This document shows, piece after piece, positions 8,251 to 17,374 of a stretch of DNA of 64,000 nt (positions are counted from its first letter, which is position 1; every line of letters starts with the position of its first letter). The notes under the pieces are model-generated. The model searched no databases, had not been told where the DNA came from, and saw only the letters and a list, made by a program, of their open reading frames with translations. Position numbers and translations under genes: made by a program. The DNA is from Bacteroides caecigallinarum (GTDB lineage Bacteria > Bacteroidota > Bacteroidia > Bacteroidales > Bacteroidaceae). The DNA lies in NCBI RefSeq assembly GCF_016902295.1, contig NZ_JACJLQ010000006.1, positions 45,649-109,648 of the forward strand. Reading direction: 5' to 3'.

Positions 8251-8808
8251 TTATTCTTTATCCTTAAGTAGATTATTGTGATTTATTATTACGTCAGGAC
8301 GGTTACGACGTACAAATCCTCCTAAGCTGTTATAATTGATATTAAATCTTTTTGCTATAGACTTAAAGACCAAAGTTTCCTGATAGTGTATACGCATATG
8401 ATTGGCCAATGCAGTTCCATTCAATCCGAATTTTCTTGCTATCTGTGATATATTGAATTCAATATAAGTTAATGAATCACATGCAGCAATAGCATCCTTA
8501 TACTTTTCGTGGGCTTTTACACTTTGCTTTCCTGCAGCAATTATTTTGATTTTGCCGGGCTCAACTTTATCTACAGGAATCTGATGCCTGATTAGTACTT
8601 GCTCTCTCCAATACCTTCGCAGATAGTTTCCGAGTCCGGCTAAAGATACATTACATTTTTCGGCAATTGCCTTTTGCGACATATCTGTGTCTATATATAA
8701 GTTTACAGCCTTCTCATATTTTTTGTGTAAGGCATAACGTTTCTGTAACGATATCCTTTCTTTTGCTGAGAATGTAGATATGTCTATAAATGAAAGATAC
8801 GGTTTCAT
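8251..8808 (-). CDS. Triple helix-turn-helix protein encoded inside the capsule operon
   Basis: The ATG at 8808 overlaps the upstream stop as ATGA, giving 185 residues; a start at 8838 is also open. Three HTH-like units are visible: MSQKAIAEKCNVSLAGLGNY, then FNISQIARKFGLNGTALANH, then FKSIAKRFNINYNSLGGFVR. Each has the ...IA.k.....n...l... pattern of a recognition helix pair and is followed by a basic stretch. No catalytic domain is present. I do not know a characterised homologue. It is translationally coupled to the glycosyltransferase at 8805-9914 and followed by a strong inverted repeat, suggesting a DNA- or RNA-binding regulator co-expressed with the capsule. A domesticated transposase DNA-binding part is the main alternative. 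Confidence 0.75.
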   Translation of the reverse strand: MKPYLSFIDISTFSAKERISLQKRYALHKKYEKAVNLYIDTDMSQKAIAEKCNVSLAGLGNYLRRYWREQVLIRHQIPVDKVEPGKIKIIAAGKQSVKAHEKYKDAIAACDSLTYIEFNISQIARKFGLNGTALANHMRIHYQETLVFKSIAKRFNINYNSLGGFVRRNRPDVIINHNNLLKDKE

Positions 8809-9914
8809 CCTAATAACATCTTGAATAGTTCTTCCCATGTATGACTTACTGGAGCCTCTGGTTCGTACTTGGATATCGGTTCAAGAAAAGAATTGTCGTT
8901 ATCAATCAGTTTCTTCATTTTCCCCTTAAGAATATTTGCATCATGGATATTGAAGAATGAAGTCTTTGCACTTCCGGCTGCCGTTTCATGCGCGTATGGC
9001 AGATCAGCCAACAGCATTGGCCTTTCAAACTGTGCAAACTCACTTATAGGCAATCCCCATGTTTCAACTTTCGAAGGAAATATCAGACAATCGGCATTAC
9101 CATATAATTCATAAAGTTTCACACGGTCCAAGAATCCTGTAAAAACTAAAGAATTGACATGCCCCCATTTCCTGTACAGCCATCTTGTGTATTTATTCTC
9201 TGTACCGGATATTGTCATATAAACCTTAAACTTATCTTTTCCAATTTCATTTTCCAGCATAGCAGCCGCCTCACACAACAGTTCAAAGTTCTTATGAATA
9301 TCTCCGTATGATGGGTATATAAAATTATAAGTTGATTCGGAAGACTTATATTTATTTCTTATATCCACAGTATCCGTTCTATTCTCCGGCAGCGCTACAA
9401 TAATTTTGTCTTTATGAAGATTGAAAAGTTTGATGAATTCTCTTTTCATCCAATCCTGCTGAACAACAATCTTATAATTCTTGTGAATATTTATTCTGTA
9501 AATATATTCTGTGAACCAGGCAAAACATACGATACGGTAATTCATGAAAAGCTCACGCCATTTCCAGGGATAAAACGGGAAAGGGTTATGACAATAAACA
9601 GTACGCCTCTCAGCCTTTACATTAGGCGTTGTGTCATGCAAGGACAGCCATAAATAAACGGGAGAAAGTTGCTTCGAAATTTTATACATTGTTATATACT
9701 CACACCATATACGGCAGAACCAGCTTTTCACAGTCCAGGGCATTTCGATATATGTTATTCCGGGATACATCGCCAGATTCTTGTTATGCACCAGTGCCAC
9801 AACCTTATATTCTCCGTTTTGAGCCAGCTGCGAAAGATACTCCAGACAGTTTCTCAAAATAGTCAGTGTGCCTCCCTTACGCAGGTTTACCGCTGAAACA
9901 ACAATAGTTTTCAT
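8805..9914 (-). CDS. Glycosyltransferase (GT4-like)
   Basis: A 369-residue GT-B glycosyltransferase. The N-terminus (MKTIVVSAVNLRKGGTLTILRN) has the nucleotide-binding-type first strand. The C-terminal half has VFTGFLDRVKLYELYGNADCLIFPS and ETWGLPISEFAQFERPMLLAD, the acceptor/donor loop of GT4 enzymes. ATGA-type overlaps on both sides (9911-9914 and 8805-8808) show tight translational coupling with the neighbouring glycosyltransferase and the HTH gene. The residues 190-215 (NFIYPSYGDIHKNFELL) precede the usual 'group 1' motif in place of GR. Donor sugar unknown. Confidence 0.9.
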   Translation of the reverse strand: MKTIVVSAVNLRKGGTLTILRNCLEYLSQLAQNGEYKVVALVHNKNLAMYPGITYIEMPWTVKSWFCRIWCEYITMYKISKQLSPVYLWLSLHDTTPNVKAERRTVYCHNPFPFYPWKWRELFMNYRIVCFAWFTEYIYRINIHKNYKIVVQQDWMKREFIKLFNLHKDKIIVALPENRTDTVDIRNKYKSSESTYNFIYPSYGDIHKNFELLCEAAAMLENEIGKDKFKVYMTISGTENKYTRWLYRKWGHVNSLVFTGFLDRVKLYELYGNADCLIFPSKVETWGLPISEFAQFERPMLLADLPYAHETAAGSAKTSFFNIHDANILKGKMKKLIDNDNSFLEPISKYEPEAPVSHTWEELFKMLLG

Positions 9915-11041
9915 CTATCTGATATTGATTTGAATGTTTGAATCCATTTATCCATGACAGTCGTTTCATCATATTTAAGGATTGATATCCCGGCTTTTTC
10001 TCCCATTCTTTTTCTTAACGACATGTCCATCATAAGTTCAGCCATCCTTCCTGCAAATAGTGTGATGTTCCCATCATCCACGATAAAACCGTTTTCCCCC
10101 TCATCTATGATATCTTTTGGACCGCATTTACAGTCAAAAGACACAACAGGCAGACCATATGACTGGGCTTCCAGCAATACCATCGGCAAGCCCTCATAGC
10201 GTGATGTCATTGCATATACAGATGCGTTTCTATACACATCCCCTATATTCTTTTTCGTTTTTATCAATGCTACCGAATTATCCAGTCCATATCCTGATAT
10301 CAGCTTTTTAAGCTTTTCATATTCTTCTCCATCCCCCACGATATCAAGTTTCCAATCCGGAAAATCTTTTACCACTATTCTCCAGGCTTCAATCAGCCTG
10401 TCAAATCCCTTCTGAAAGCTATATCTTCCTACTGCTACCACCTTTTTATTCTCAAGATTTGATTTCTCAGATGGTATGTATGTAATTGCGTTAGGTATTA
10501 CTTCTATATTATTCAGTTCACCCCAATATCTCTTATCCTCCTCAGTAAGAACCACAAACCTGTCGAATCTTCTGACAATATTTTCATCCTGTTTGCTTCT
10601 CCACTTGTCGGCTATTCTCCACAGTCCTTTGCGTCCGTACTGCAAACGTTTGAATTTAGAGAAATGTATCTCCAACAGTTTTGCGCTTCCATCCTTTATA
10701 CCGGTTATAAACGATGCATCATTATTGAACATACAGACCGTAACGTCAGGTTTTTCCCTCATAAGAACTGATTCAAGCCTTTTCCTGTGTAACAACTGTT
10801 TAACAGGATAATGCATCAGTTTATTCAAAAAAGACTTCCCGTTATTGTCTTCATAATTTATATCCAGGTCAATACACCGGATCTGCTCGTTCAGAGGGAA
10901 GAAAGGCTGTCTTCCGTGCTGGTCGGTAGTTACAATAACAATCTCATATCCCCTCCCGGCCAAATAGTTTGCCTTGTTTGCCAATACCCTTTCCATTCCT
11001 CCGGAATGACAGGTACCTGCTATACAATAAACGATTTTCAT
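9911..11041 (-). CDS. Glycosyltransferase family 4
   Basis: A 376-residue GT-B enzyme beginning MKIVYCIAGTCHSGGMERVLA, a typical GT4 N-terminus with the GG.ER loop. The C-terminal half holds VGRYSFQKGFDRLIEAW, then SRYEGLPMVLLEAQSYGLPVVSFDCKCGPKDII, where the E-x7-E motif and the following CGP are like those of GalNAc/Gal-transferring GT4 enzymes (PglH/PglJ type). It overlaps the polymerase gene by 4 bp upstream (11038-11041) and the next glycosyltransferase by 4 bp downstream, so it is embedded in a coupled block. Specificity is inference only. Confidence 0.92.
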   Translation of the reverse strand: MKIVYCIAGTCHSGGMERVLANKANYLAGRGYEIVIVTTDQHGRQPFFPLNEQIRCIDLDINYEDNNGKSFLNKLMHYPVKQLLHRKRLESVLMREKPDVTVCMFNNDASFITGIKDGSAKLLEIHFSKFKRLQYGRKGLWRIADKWRSKQDENIVRRFDRFVVLTEEDKRYWGELNNIEVIPNAITYIPSEKSNLENKKVVAVGRYSFQKGFDRLIEAWRIVVKDFPDWKLDIVGDGEEYEKLKKLISGYGLDNSVALIKTKKNIGDVYRNASVYAMTSRYEGLPMVLLEAQSYGLPVVSFDCKCGPKDIIDEGENGFIVDDGNITLFAGRMAELMMDMSLRKRMGEKAGISILKYDETTVMDKWIQTFKSISDR

Positions 11042-12342
11042 ATTTTGTGCTGTAATTGTTTGTCTTCCTCTTCGCTACGGGCAACCATAAGAAACATTGC
11101 AAATACAAGGAATATATCTGTAGAGACTTTAAACCAGACCACATAGTTTACTAACAGCAATAATAAAAACATATCCCTATAACGGGAAAGATTATTTATA
11201 CAGAAATTGCCGGCCTTATAGATAACCATACACATTGCGAACAGACCACCCAAACCGAAATAGAAAATAAAACGTAAATATCCAACATCAGTACCCATAT
11301 AGTATCCACCTATTTCTTTACCGATAAAATAAGGGTCAATATTCCTTGGATTGGAGAAATATCCATCACCTATAAGCCAGGTCTTTAATGTTTCCGGGAA
11401 CACATACATACCCTTTAAACGGTCATTTGAACTTACTGACCATTCTCCTTTTTCTACAAGACTGAAAAATCCTTCAAAAGCGAAACGCAGTTTTTCTTCG
11501 GTTCTGGGTACAAAATGATAGCAAAAAACAGCTATAACTATCGTTGCCGCCAGAATCCATAAAAACCAGCTCCATAGTGAACTGTAGTTCGTATCTATTT
11601 TAAAAGTAAGAACTCCTGACATATACATCCAATAGCCCACAGCCAGAATCAATCCTATAGTTGTTGTTCTTGCTATCATATTCCCTATAACAGCTATCAG
11701 GAAGAATGCAACCAAGAAAAGAGGTATGTATTTTCTTTCATCTGTCTTACACATATCAGTAACCGAGAAAGCTATCATCACAAGTAGTGCGGCAAATCTT
11801 GACCCTGCAACATCCAATGAGGCACCAATTCCATAAAGACGATTTACATTAGTCTTATTCAAAAAATCTTGTCCCTGCTGAACATATTGGTCTATAATTT
11901 GTTTTATATTCGGATAAGAGTCAATAAGCAATGCTAAAATACACTGACATACACAGACTATTATCAGGTAACGCAACAGTAACATAGTTGAAAGATTACC
12001 GTGAACCATTCTGATGTAAGTAGTCACCGTATATGCCGCACTGAGCCAAACCCACATGGATACGATATAGGTTGCGTATGCAGTATCAGGTGTATTATTG
12101 AATGTTATAGAGAAACATCCAATAATTGAAGCTATTCCTGCCCATATGGAAAGTAGAAATACCTGCTTGTTAATTAAGCCGGTACGATGAGAAGCAAGCT
12201 GATATCCCAAAATCGGCAATCCTACGCCAGCAAGTGCCATCTTTGTGTTTATACCGGGAAGAATTGTAAACTCAAAAGGAAAGAAAAAAAAGCTGGTCAG
12301 AATAACTGCAAATGTTATTCCGACTATTCGTATTGCCAACAT
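11038..12342 (-). CDS. O-antigen/capsule polymerase (Wzy-like)
   Basis: A 434-residue polytopic membrane protein with about 10-12 predicted hydrophobic segments (for example ITFAVILTSFFFFPFEF, YLIIVCVCQCILALLI, WFLWILAATIVIAVFCYHFV). A large hydrophilic loop sits around residues 270-340 before the last helices, as expected for Wzy polymerases that join flipped repeat units in the periplasm. Sequence conservation in this family is low, so the call rests on topology and on being the only such protein in the operon besides the flippase. It overlaps the following glycosyltransferase by 4 bp and sits 6 bp after the preceding GT2 gene. Confidence 0.82.
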   Translation of the reverse strand: MLAIRIVGITFAVILTSFFFFPFEFTILPGINTKMALAGVGLPILGYQLASHRTGLINKQVFLLSIWAGIASIIGCFSITFNNTPDTAYATYIVSMWVWLSAAYTVTTYIRMVHGNLSTMLLLRYLIIVCVCQCILALLIDSYPNIKQIIDQYVQQGQDFLNKTNVNRLYGIGASLDVAGSRFAALLVMIAFSVTDMCKTDERKYIPLFLVAFFLIAVIGNMIARTTTIGLILAVGYWMYMSGVLTFKIDTNYSSLWSWFLWILAATIVIAVFCYHFVPRTEEKLRFAFEGFFSLVEKGEWSVSSNDRLKGMYVFPETLKTWLIGDGYFSNPRNIDPYFIGKEIGGYYMGTDVGYLRFIFYFGLGGLFAMCMVIYKAGNFCINNLSRYRDMFLLLLLVNYVVWFKVSTDIFLVFAMFLMVARSEEEDKQLQHKI

Positions 12343-12348
12343 AAATTA

Positions 12349-13329
12349 TTATCGGTAAATTACTCCATATACCAGACGGTGTATGCAGATATAGTACAGT
12401 TTTACAAGCCAGTATTGTTTTTTCCAGGCAGCCAATTGCAGCAGTCGGCTTCTCAAGGAAATGTTTTTGTTTTTAATTATGAATTTATTTGCTTCAGGAA
12501 ACCATGCTTCCCATAATTTGTACTTAGCTGGATTATCTGTTATTAAAAAAGGAAATTTTACATTCAGCTTAAAAAAAGCCAGTTCTGTTTCTATTTCTTT
12601 TCCATAAAGACTCCACAAGTCATCCTCCACCAATGATACATTATGTCTTAAATCAATGAGATGCTGTTTATTTTCAGTCTTACAGAAAGCTCCAGTGTTC
12701 AGTTGCACATAATGATAAAAGGCTTCAGCCAAATAAGAAACCTTTCCGGCTCTCGCAAAAAGGCGGATCATTGTCATATCTTCTCCCATACCATAACCGG
12801 ATGGAAACTGTATATTATAATCTGCATAAAGGGTTCTTTTGACAAGCTTATTCCATACATTGAACTTCATAGTACCTTCCAATAGTCCTTTCAAGGCTTC
12901 CATTGGTGTAGCATATCCAGGCTGCTTCATATACCGTTCATTCCGTTCAAAAGAAAGCCACCAGTCACACCAGACTATATCCGCTTCATCAGACTTAGCT
13001 TTGAGATATAACCGTTCAAGCATTTTCGGTTCTACAAAATCATCACTGTCACAATGGAAGATATATTCTCCCTTAGCGACGGACAACCCTGTATTCCGTG
13101 CAGCCGGAAGTCCTTTGTTTGTCTGATGCTTCAACAGCCTGACCTGCCCTTTGCGTTCAGGATACTGCCCTATTACTTCTTCCAACAGTTCTATACTCCT
13201 GTCTGGAGTAGCATCATCCACGAATATGTAATCCACCTCGTTCAAAGTCTGTTGCAATAGTGATTTTGCACAGCGAACAATAAAGTTTTCAACTTTGTAA
13301 ATAGGGATAATTACTGAAACTTTAGCCAT
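12349..13329 (-). CDS. Glycosyltransferase family 2
   Basis: I prefer the ATG at 13329 (326 residues, MAKVSVIIPIYKVE), which overlaps the stop of the upstream GT2 gene by 8 bp; a longer start at 13350 exists. The GT-A fold is clear: VSVIIPIYKVENFI, YIFVDDATPDRS, NKGLPAARNTGL and the metal-binding HCDSDDF around residue 85-90. The C-terminal 200 residues are typical of capsule GT2 enzymes and end with a basic, partly hydrophobic segment. It would add one sugar of the repeat unit on the cytoplasmic side of the membrane. Specificity unknown. Confidence 0.93.
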   Translation of the reverse strand: MAKVSVIIPIYKVENFIVRCAKSLLQQTLNEVDYIFVDDATPDRSIELLEEVIGQYPERKGQVRLLKHQTNKGLPAARNTGLSVAKGEYIFHCDSDDFVEPKMLERLYLKAKSDEADIVWCDWWLSFERNERYMKQPGYATPMEALKGLLEGTMKFNVWNKLVKRTLYADYNIQFPSGYGMGEDMTMIRLFARAGKVSYLAEAFYHYVQLNTGAFCKTENKQHLIDLRHNVSLVEDDLWSLYGKEIETELAFFKLNVKFPFLITDNPAKYKLWEAWFPEANKFIIKNKNISLRSRLLQLAAWKKQYWLVKLYYICIHRLVYGVIYR

Positions 13330-14350
13330 TGCATTTTTTATATTTTGCAAACAGATAACATGTTAAACAGAATAATAAGTATCCACTTGTTGATGTTGCT
13401 TTATAAAATAAAGGATATCTCTTTTCTTTAAAATGAAAATCACCTTTATAGGCCATTGCTTGAAAATAAGCTTCTTTTATAGTTGACCTCATAGTCTCAT
13501 AATCTTTTTTTGACAGAGAATTTCCATCTTTATATAGTCGAATCTGTAAATGTATAATATGTCTGAAATAGTATTCCTTTATTATAGATGAGACAGGCTC
13601 TGTCAAATGATATTCTTCAATAAGATCAATAAATTTAAGACATGTTTCCAGATAACCCAATTGACGTATAGTAAACCCCTTAGTAATACTCTGCATATTA
13701 CATTTGTAGTAATACGTTCCGCCAGAAAAAGCCACTTTGCTGCTGTTTAACAATAATAATCTTTGTATGTATTCATCCGCATTCATATTATTGTATGTAG
13801 CGTTTTTATTTAAAGCAAACCGCTTTATCAGGTCTGTCTTCCACATATTTATTCCATGGATGGTTGGCTGTATGAATGTTTTGCCGAAGCATTCTTCCCC
13901 GGTTGTTTCTGTACCTTCAGATATACCGTAAGCAATATTCCAGTTCATAAAAGAGCCATCAGGATGTTCACACAACACATTAGGTATTATTGTATCAGCA
14001 TCTGTTCTGTTTGCACAATCCATCATACTTGACAAAAAATCCGGACTATATAAATCATCTGAATCCAGAAAGGTCACATATGGTGTCTGTACTATTTGGT
14101 AAGCAGCAGCTCTTGCTGCAGCTGGTCCACCATTTTTTTGAGACAATACAGTTATTCTTTTATCATTTTGAGCATAATTATTAAGAATTTCCAATGAATT
14201 ATCCATAGAGCCGTCATCTACACATATCATCAACCAATCTTTATATGATTGATTTATTACAGACTCTATAGCTCTTGCTAATGTCCCTGATGAATTATAT
14301 ACAGCCATTACCACTGTAACCATACTTATATTAATTTTAAAGTCTTCCAT
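13322..14350 (-). CDS. Glycosyltransferase family 2
   Basis: A 342-residue GT-A enzyme starting MEDFKINISMVTVVMAVYNSSG. Motifs are MICVDDGSMDNS (nucleotide binding), NGGPAAARAAAYQ and VTFLDSDDLYSPD (DxD metal site). The C-terminus carries a hydrophobic stretch (YLLFCLTCYLFAKYKK) that may anchor it peripherally. It lies 35 bp after the GT2 gene at 14386-15360 and overlaps the next one. The AT content of this and the next genes is higher than that of the flanking core genes, as usual for capsule loci. Confidence 0.92.
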   Translation of the reverse strand: MEDFKINISMVTVVMAVYNSSGTLARAIESVINQSYKDWLMICVDDGSMDNSLEILNNYAQNDKRITVLSQKNGGPAAARAAAYQIVQTPYVTFLDSDDLYSPDFLSSMMDCANRTDADTIIPNVLCEHPDGSFMNWNIAYGISEGTETTGEECFGKTFIQPTIHGINMWKTDLIKRFALNKNATYNNMNADEYIQRLLLLNSSKVAFSGGTYYYKCNMQSITKGFTIRQLGYLETCLKFIDLIEEYHLTEPVSSIIKEYYFRHIIHLQIRLYKDGNSLSKKDYETMRSTIKEAYFQAMAYKGDFHFKEKRYPLFYKATSTSGYLLFCLTCYLFAKYKKCNG

Positions 14351-14385
14351 TTTTAAAGTTCTTATACTCGAAATGATGGATGCGA

Positions 14386-15360
14386 TTACTTTTTACTCCC
14401 TTTTATATATTTTTTAATCAACATGTGCAACATTTTATGTTGATATGCAGCATATTTATAAAGTAGAATCAAAATTGTCGAATGCTTTTCATACTCTTTC
14501 CAATAATAGACAAAACTATTTTTCTCACACTCCAATAAGAATTTACTTGTTTCCCAGGTGGATGTCGAAGCACCTCCTAAATGGATACACTTTAAATTTC
14601 CACATAGATAATTTTTCTTTCCAATAGAAGTGAGTTTTTTATATAAAATATTTTCTTCTACATAAAGGAATGTATTCGGATCAAAATAACCAATCTTAGA
14701 AAACAATGCTTTATTTATCAACATACATGATCCTGATGGTAATTCAATTTCAAGCAGTTCAGGTATGTTTTCAATACTTGTTAAAAGATATTCTTTTCTT
14801 GATAAATCTATACGTGTTAACACCAAAGTGTAATTAAACATTTTTCTTATAATTTCTTTGTATATATTGGTGTTTTTTCTTCCACAACGTAGATCTGGTA
14901 CATTTTCTTTATTATATAATAAGGGGCTTAATATTCCTGCATCAGGTAAACTATAATAGTATCTCAACAAATGAGGTATTATATCTTGAATAAACAAAGT
15001 ATCATTGTTAAGTATAAGAATATCTGAGACTTCCTTATCTTTCTCTACTAATTTTAATCCTTTGTTGTTACCTCTTGCATAACCATCATTTTTAGAACTT
15101 AGAATAAGTGTTATGTAAGGTAACTCTGTATATTGTTGTTCATCATTATCTAAGACAAGACTATTTTTTCCATACTTCTTTAAATAATGAATCAATTCTT
15201 TTTTACACCCCTCCCTATTTGAATTATTATCAACTATTACATACTTGATATCAGCAGTATTATATTTTTCAATACTCTCAATACAGTTTATAGTATCTTC
15301 ATAGTTATTATAATTTAATATGATAATCGCTGTCTTACCCATTTCTCTATTAAAATTCAA
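14386..15360 (-). CDS. Glycosyltransferase family 2 (rhamnosyltransferase-like)
   Basis: A 324-residue GT-A enzyme. TAIIILNYNNYEDTINCIESI, IVDNNSN, NDGYARGNNKGLKL and ILILNNDTLFI follow the WbbL/rhamnosyltransferase pattern, in which NND replaces the usual DxD. ELPSGSCMLINKALFSKIGYFDPNTFLYVEE is the conserved C-terminal catalytic part of the same subgroup. A rhamnose-type or other deoxysugar donor is therefore plausible but not proven. Codon use is notably AT-rich. The gene has 31-35-bp gaps on both sides. Confidence 0.9.
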   Translation of the reverse strand: MNFNREMGKTAIIILNYNNYEDTINCIESIEKYNTADIKYVIVDNNSNREGCKKELIHYLKKYGKNSLVLDNDEQQYTELPYITLILSSKNDGYARGNNKGLKLVEKDKEVSDILILNNDTLFIQDIIPHLLRYYYSLPDAGILSPLLYNKENVPDLRCGRKNTNIYKEIIRKMFNYTLVLTRIDLSRKEYLLTSIENIPELLEIELPSGSCMLINKALFSKIGYFDPNTFLYVEENILYKKLTSIGKKNYLCGNLKCIHLGGASTSTWETSKFLLECEKNSFVYYWKEYEKHSTILILLYKYAAYQHKMLHMLIKKYIKGSKK

Positions 15361-15391
15361 ATAACTTATTGTTATATAGTATGATTCTGTA

Positions 15392-16294
15392 CTATATATT
15401 CGACCTTATATATTTGTAAATCCTTATATACATATTTGGGAACAGTGCTTTTACATAACCCATTATCCACACAAAAGGATATCTATACGGAAAACATCTT
15501 TTCTGAAATAATAAGGTATTATGCAGATTGTACCCAACAGGAGAATATAAATACTTTATCCTCTTTCTTAAGGACATATTCATAAAATCATCATATCCAT
15601 CTTTTTCATGGTCATTCTCACATACGCCAACATAGCTTTTCAATACGATTAGAGGATATCCGGCTTTATAGGCAAGATATGTATAGTCATGATCACCTCC
15701 CCCATGAAGATAGCCACTATATAAGATTCCCATTTTCTCGACAACATCACTTGAGATATATGTCACATTTCCATGTGCACATTGGCATAAATGGTATTTA
15801 CCGTCAGGATGAACAAATTCATCTCTAAGAGTCCATTTACTGACAAAGTTAAAACCACCGTAGGTGAACTTTTTGGTTATAGGATCTTGTGTAGAACCTA
15901 CATATATACCATGAACTCCATAAGTTTTAAAAGAGTAGTCATCAGCTTCCAACAATTCATCAAACAGATTCGGGTAAATATATGTATCATTATTTAACCA
16001 TAAATATCCATCATATTTACCTTGTTGTAATGCAGCTTCCCAAGCAGCAACCATTCCTCCATTCCAATATAAATTGCCATTCCCTTTAATTAGATGTAAA
16101 GAAAAAGGATAGATATTTGAACATATAGATTCAGCTGTACCATCAGTAGAACCATCGTCAGTAAGAAAAACATCCACTTTTATAGATTCACGGCACTTTG
16201 AAATGGCATTTGATAAGGCATCAAGACACTTTATTGTCTTGTCTTTCCTGTTATAGCAGGTCATCAGGACAGCTAATCTATTATTTCTTCCCAT
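15392..16294 (-). CDS. Glycosyltransferase family 2
   Basis: I prefer the ATG at 16294 (300 residues, MGRNNRLAVLMTCYNRK); 16300 is also open. GT-A motifs are LAVLMTCYNRKDKTIKC, VFLTDDGSTDGTAE and LWLNNDTYIYPN, again with NND at the metal site. The segment YSGYLHGGGDHDYTYLAYKAG is the conserved acceptor region of this subgroup. The start codon lies inside the last codons of a GT8 remnant whose stop is at 16281-16283. The original operon therefore had a GT8 gene overlapping this one; the break and IS66 relic upstream may have altered its expression. Confidence 0.9.
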   Translation of the reverse strand: MGRNNRLAVLMTCYNRKDKTIKCLDALSNAISKCRESIKVDVFLTDDGSTDGTAESICSNIYPFSLHLIKGNGNLYWNGGMVAAWEAALQQGKYDGYLWLNNDTYIYPNLFDELLEADDYSFKTYGVHGIYVGSTQDPITKKFTYGGFNFVSKWTLRDEFVHPDGKYHLCQCAHGNVTYISSDVVEKMGILYSGYLHGGGDHDYTYLAYKAGYPLIVLKSYVGVCENDHEKDGYDDFMNMSLRKRIKYLYSPVGYNLHNTLLFQKRCFPYRYPFVWIMGYVKALFPNMYIRIYKYIRSNI

Positions 16295-16382
16295 AAACAA
16301 AATATAGTATCAAAATCTTTATTCTTTTCCATAACGTCAACTTATCTAGTTCATCCAGCTTATTATTAAAAAAAGTCATATT
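16281..16382 (-). pseudogene. 3' remnant of a GT8 glycosyltransferase gene
   Basis: In the frame ending with TAA at 16281-16283 the minus strand encodes about 32 residues including FFNNKLDELDKLTLWKRIKIL. This matches the C-terminus of the intact GT8 protein at 18437-19369 (FFYSKLDELDKLTLWRRIKIL). The rest of the gene is absent and IS66-derived sequence begins at about 16382. The remnant overlaps the start of the GT2 gene at 16294. It shows that a second, closely related GT8 gene once stood here. Confidence 0.8.
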
Positions 16383-16767
16383 CGGACTTGTCAATGTTGC
16401 AATCGTTCATCGCTCTTCCTTGTTCAGAGGTACGGCCGAAACGGTGTTTCCTGCTGTCCTCAAGCTGAAGCCTGAGATTAGATATCTCGTTTGCCAGTAT
16501 CATGTTCACCTCGTCTTTTGCCTCAAGCTGCTTTCTCATAAGTTCCATTTCTTTCCTGTAATGTTCAACCGTGGATGATTGCTTTTCGAGGGAATCTTTG
16601 AAGTCATTGATTATATCAACCAGAGCCTTGGGGTTCTATTTGTAGGATTCTTCAATAGCCTTAAGCCTCGAAATCAGTTCGTTTACCTGTTTGCGAAGCC
16701 CTACCTTTTCCTCATTCGCCAGCCCCAACTGGCAGCAGAGTAACTCGTATGCTCTTTCATCAATCAT
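16366..16767 (-). pseudogene. IS66-family TnpC transposase, N-terminal fragment with a stop
   Basis: From the ATG at 16767 the frame encodes MIDERAYELLCCQLGLANEE, a coiled-coil region, and then RKHRFGRTSEQGR. This is the N-terminal leucine-zipper part of IS66 transposases with its RFGR.SE motif. An in-frame TAG interrupts it at the codon after EESYK, and after about 133 codons the sequence runs into the GT8 remnant. The zinc-binding and DDE catalytic domains are missing, so it is inactive. The start overlaps the TnpB relic as ATGA, the usual IS66 arrangement. Confidence 0.85.
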
Positions 16768-16871
16768 ACCCTCTCTTCCCTTATACTCTCACACAGACGG
16801 AAAATGCCTTTCCGCAATTCCACATTACCGTTGAACAGGTAATAGTTCAGGTTAGCACTCAGTCCAAGCAT
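16764..16871 (-). pseudogene. IS66-family TnpB accessory protein, internally deleted
   Basis: The frame from the ATG at 16871 reads MLGLSANLNYYLFNGNVELR and continues to RLCESI before stopping at 16764, giving 35 residues. IS66 TnpB (Orf2) proteins of Bacteroides begin the same way but are about 110-120 residues. The N-terminus and the last few codons are present while the middle is gone, so it is an internal-deletion relic. Confidence 0.8.
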
Positions 16872-16889
16872 ATCATCCTATCATTTTAT

Positions 16890-17225
16890 TAAGCAACAAA
16901 CTCTAATCAAAAACTGTTGTGTTTCTCAGAAACAGTGTCGCTCCGGATGTCAATTGCTGTTTCACCCACTTAATCGGAGATTCGCCTTCTGGTTGTTTCA
17001 CTTCAAGCTTCACGATTGGACTGTTGCAAGGTTTGCCGGTTATCTAGACTTTGGCAACGGTTACTCAACATGAATCGTCTTACCTAACTTCTCACTCCAG
17101 AACTGATGACGCTGACAGTTCATGAGCTTGTTATAATTTACTCCATAATCAGCACAGAATTCGCATAGGTCCTTGGTCTGCCTGCATAACTGGTAGAGGT
17201 CATATACTCCTAGCTATTTACTTTA
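16890..17225 (-). pseudogene. IS66-family TnpA remnant, frameshifted
   Basis: Two frames carry recognisable TnpA pieces. The first has DLYQLCRQTKDLCEFC and NKLMNCQRHQFWSEKLGKT and ends in a stop near 17065. The second frame continues with ITGKPCNSPIVKLEV, EGESPIKWVKQQLTSGATLF and LRNTT. At least one frameshift and several stops separate the two. Together with the TnpB and TnpC relics this accounts for the gene-free stretch 16.3-17.23 kb. No terminal inverted repeats could be recognised with confidence. From about 17226 to 17374 I see only AT-rich sequence. Confidence 0.75.
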
Positions 17226-17374
17226 TATTTTACTATAATCATTGTTCTCAAAAGTTACGGCACAAAAATATGTTAAACGACAAATGCTTACTTAAACTGT
17301 AAATATAAGAGTTAGTTTGATACAAAACCACATAAACAAAAAGTACCAATTAATACAATAATTGAGGCTTACTA

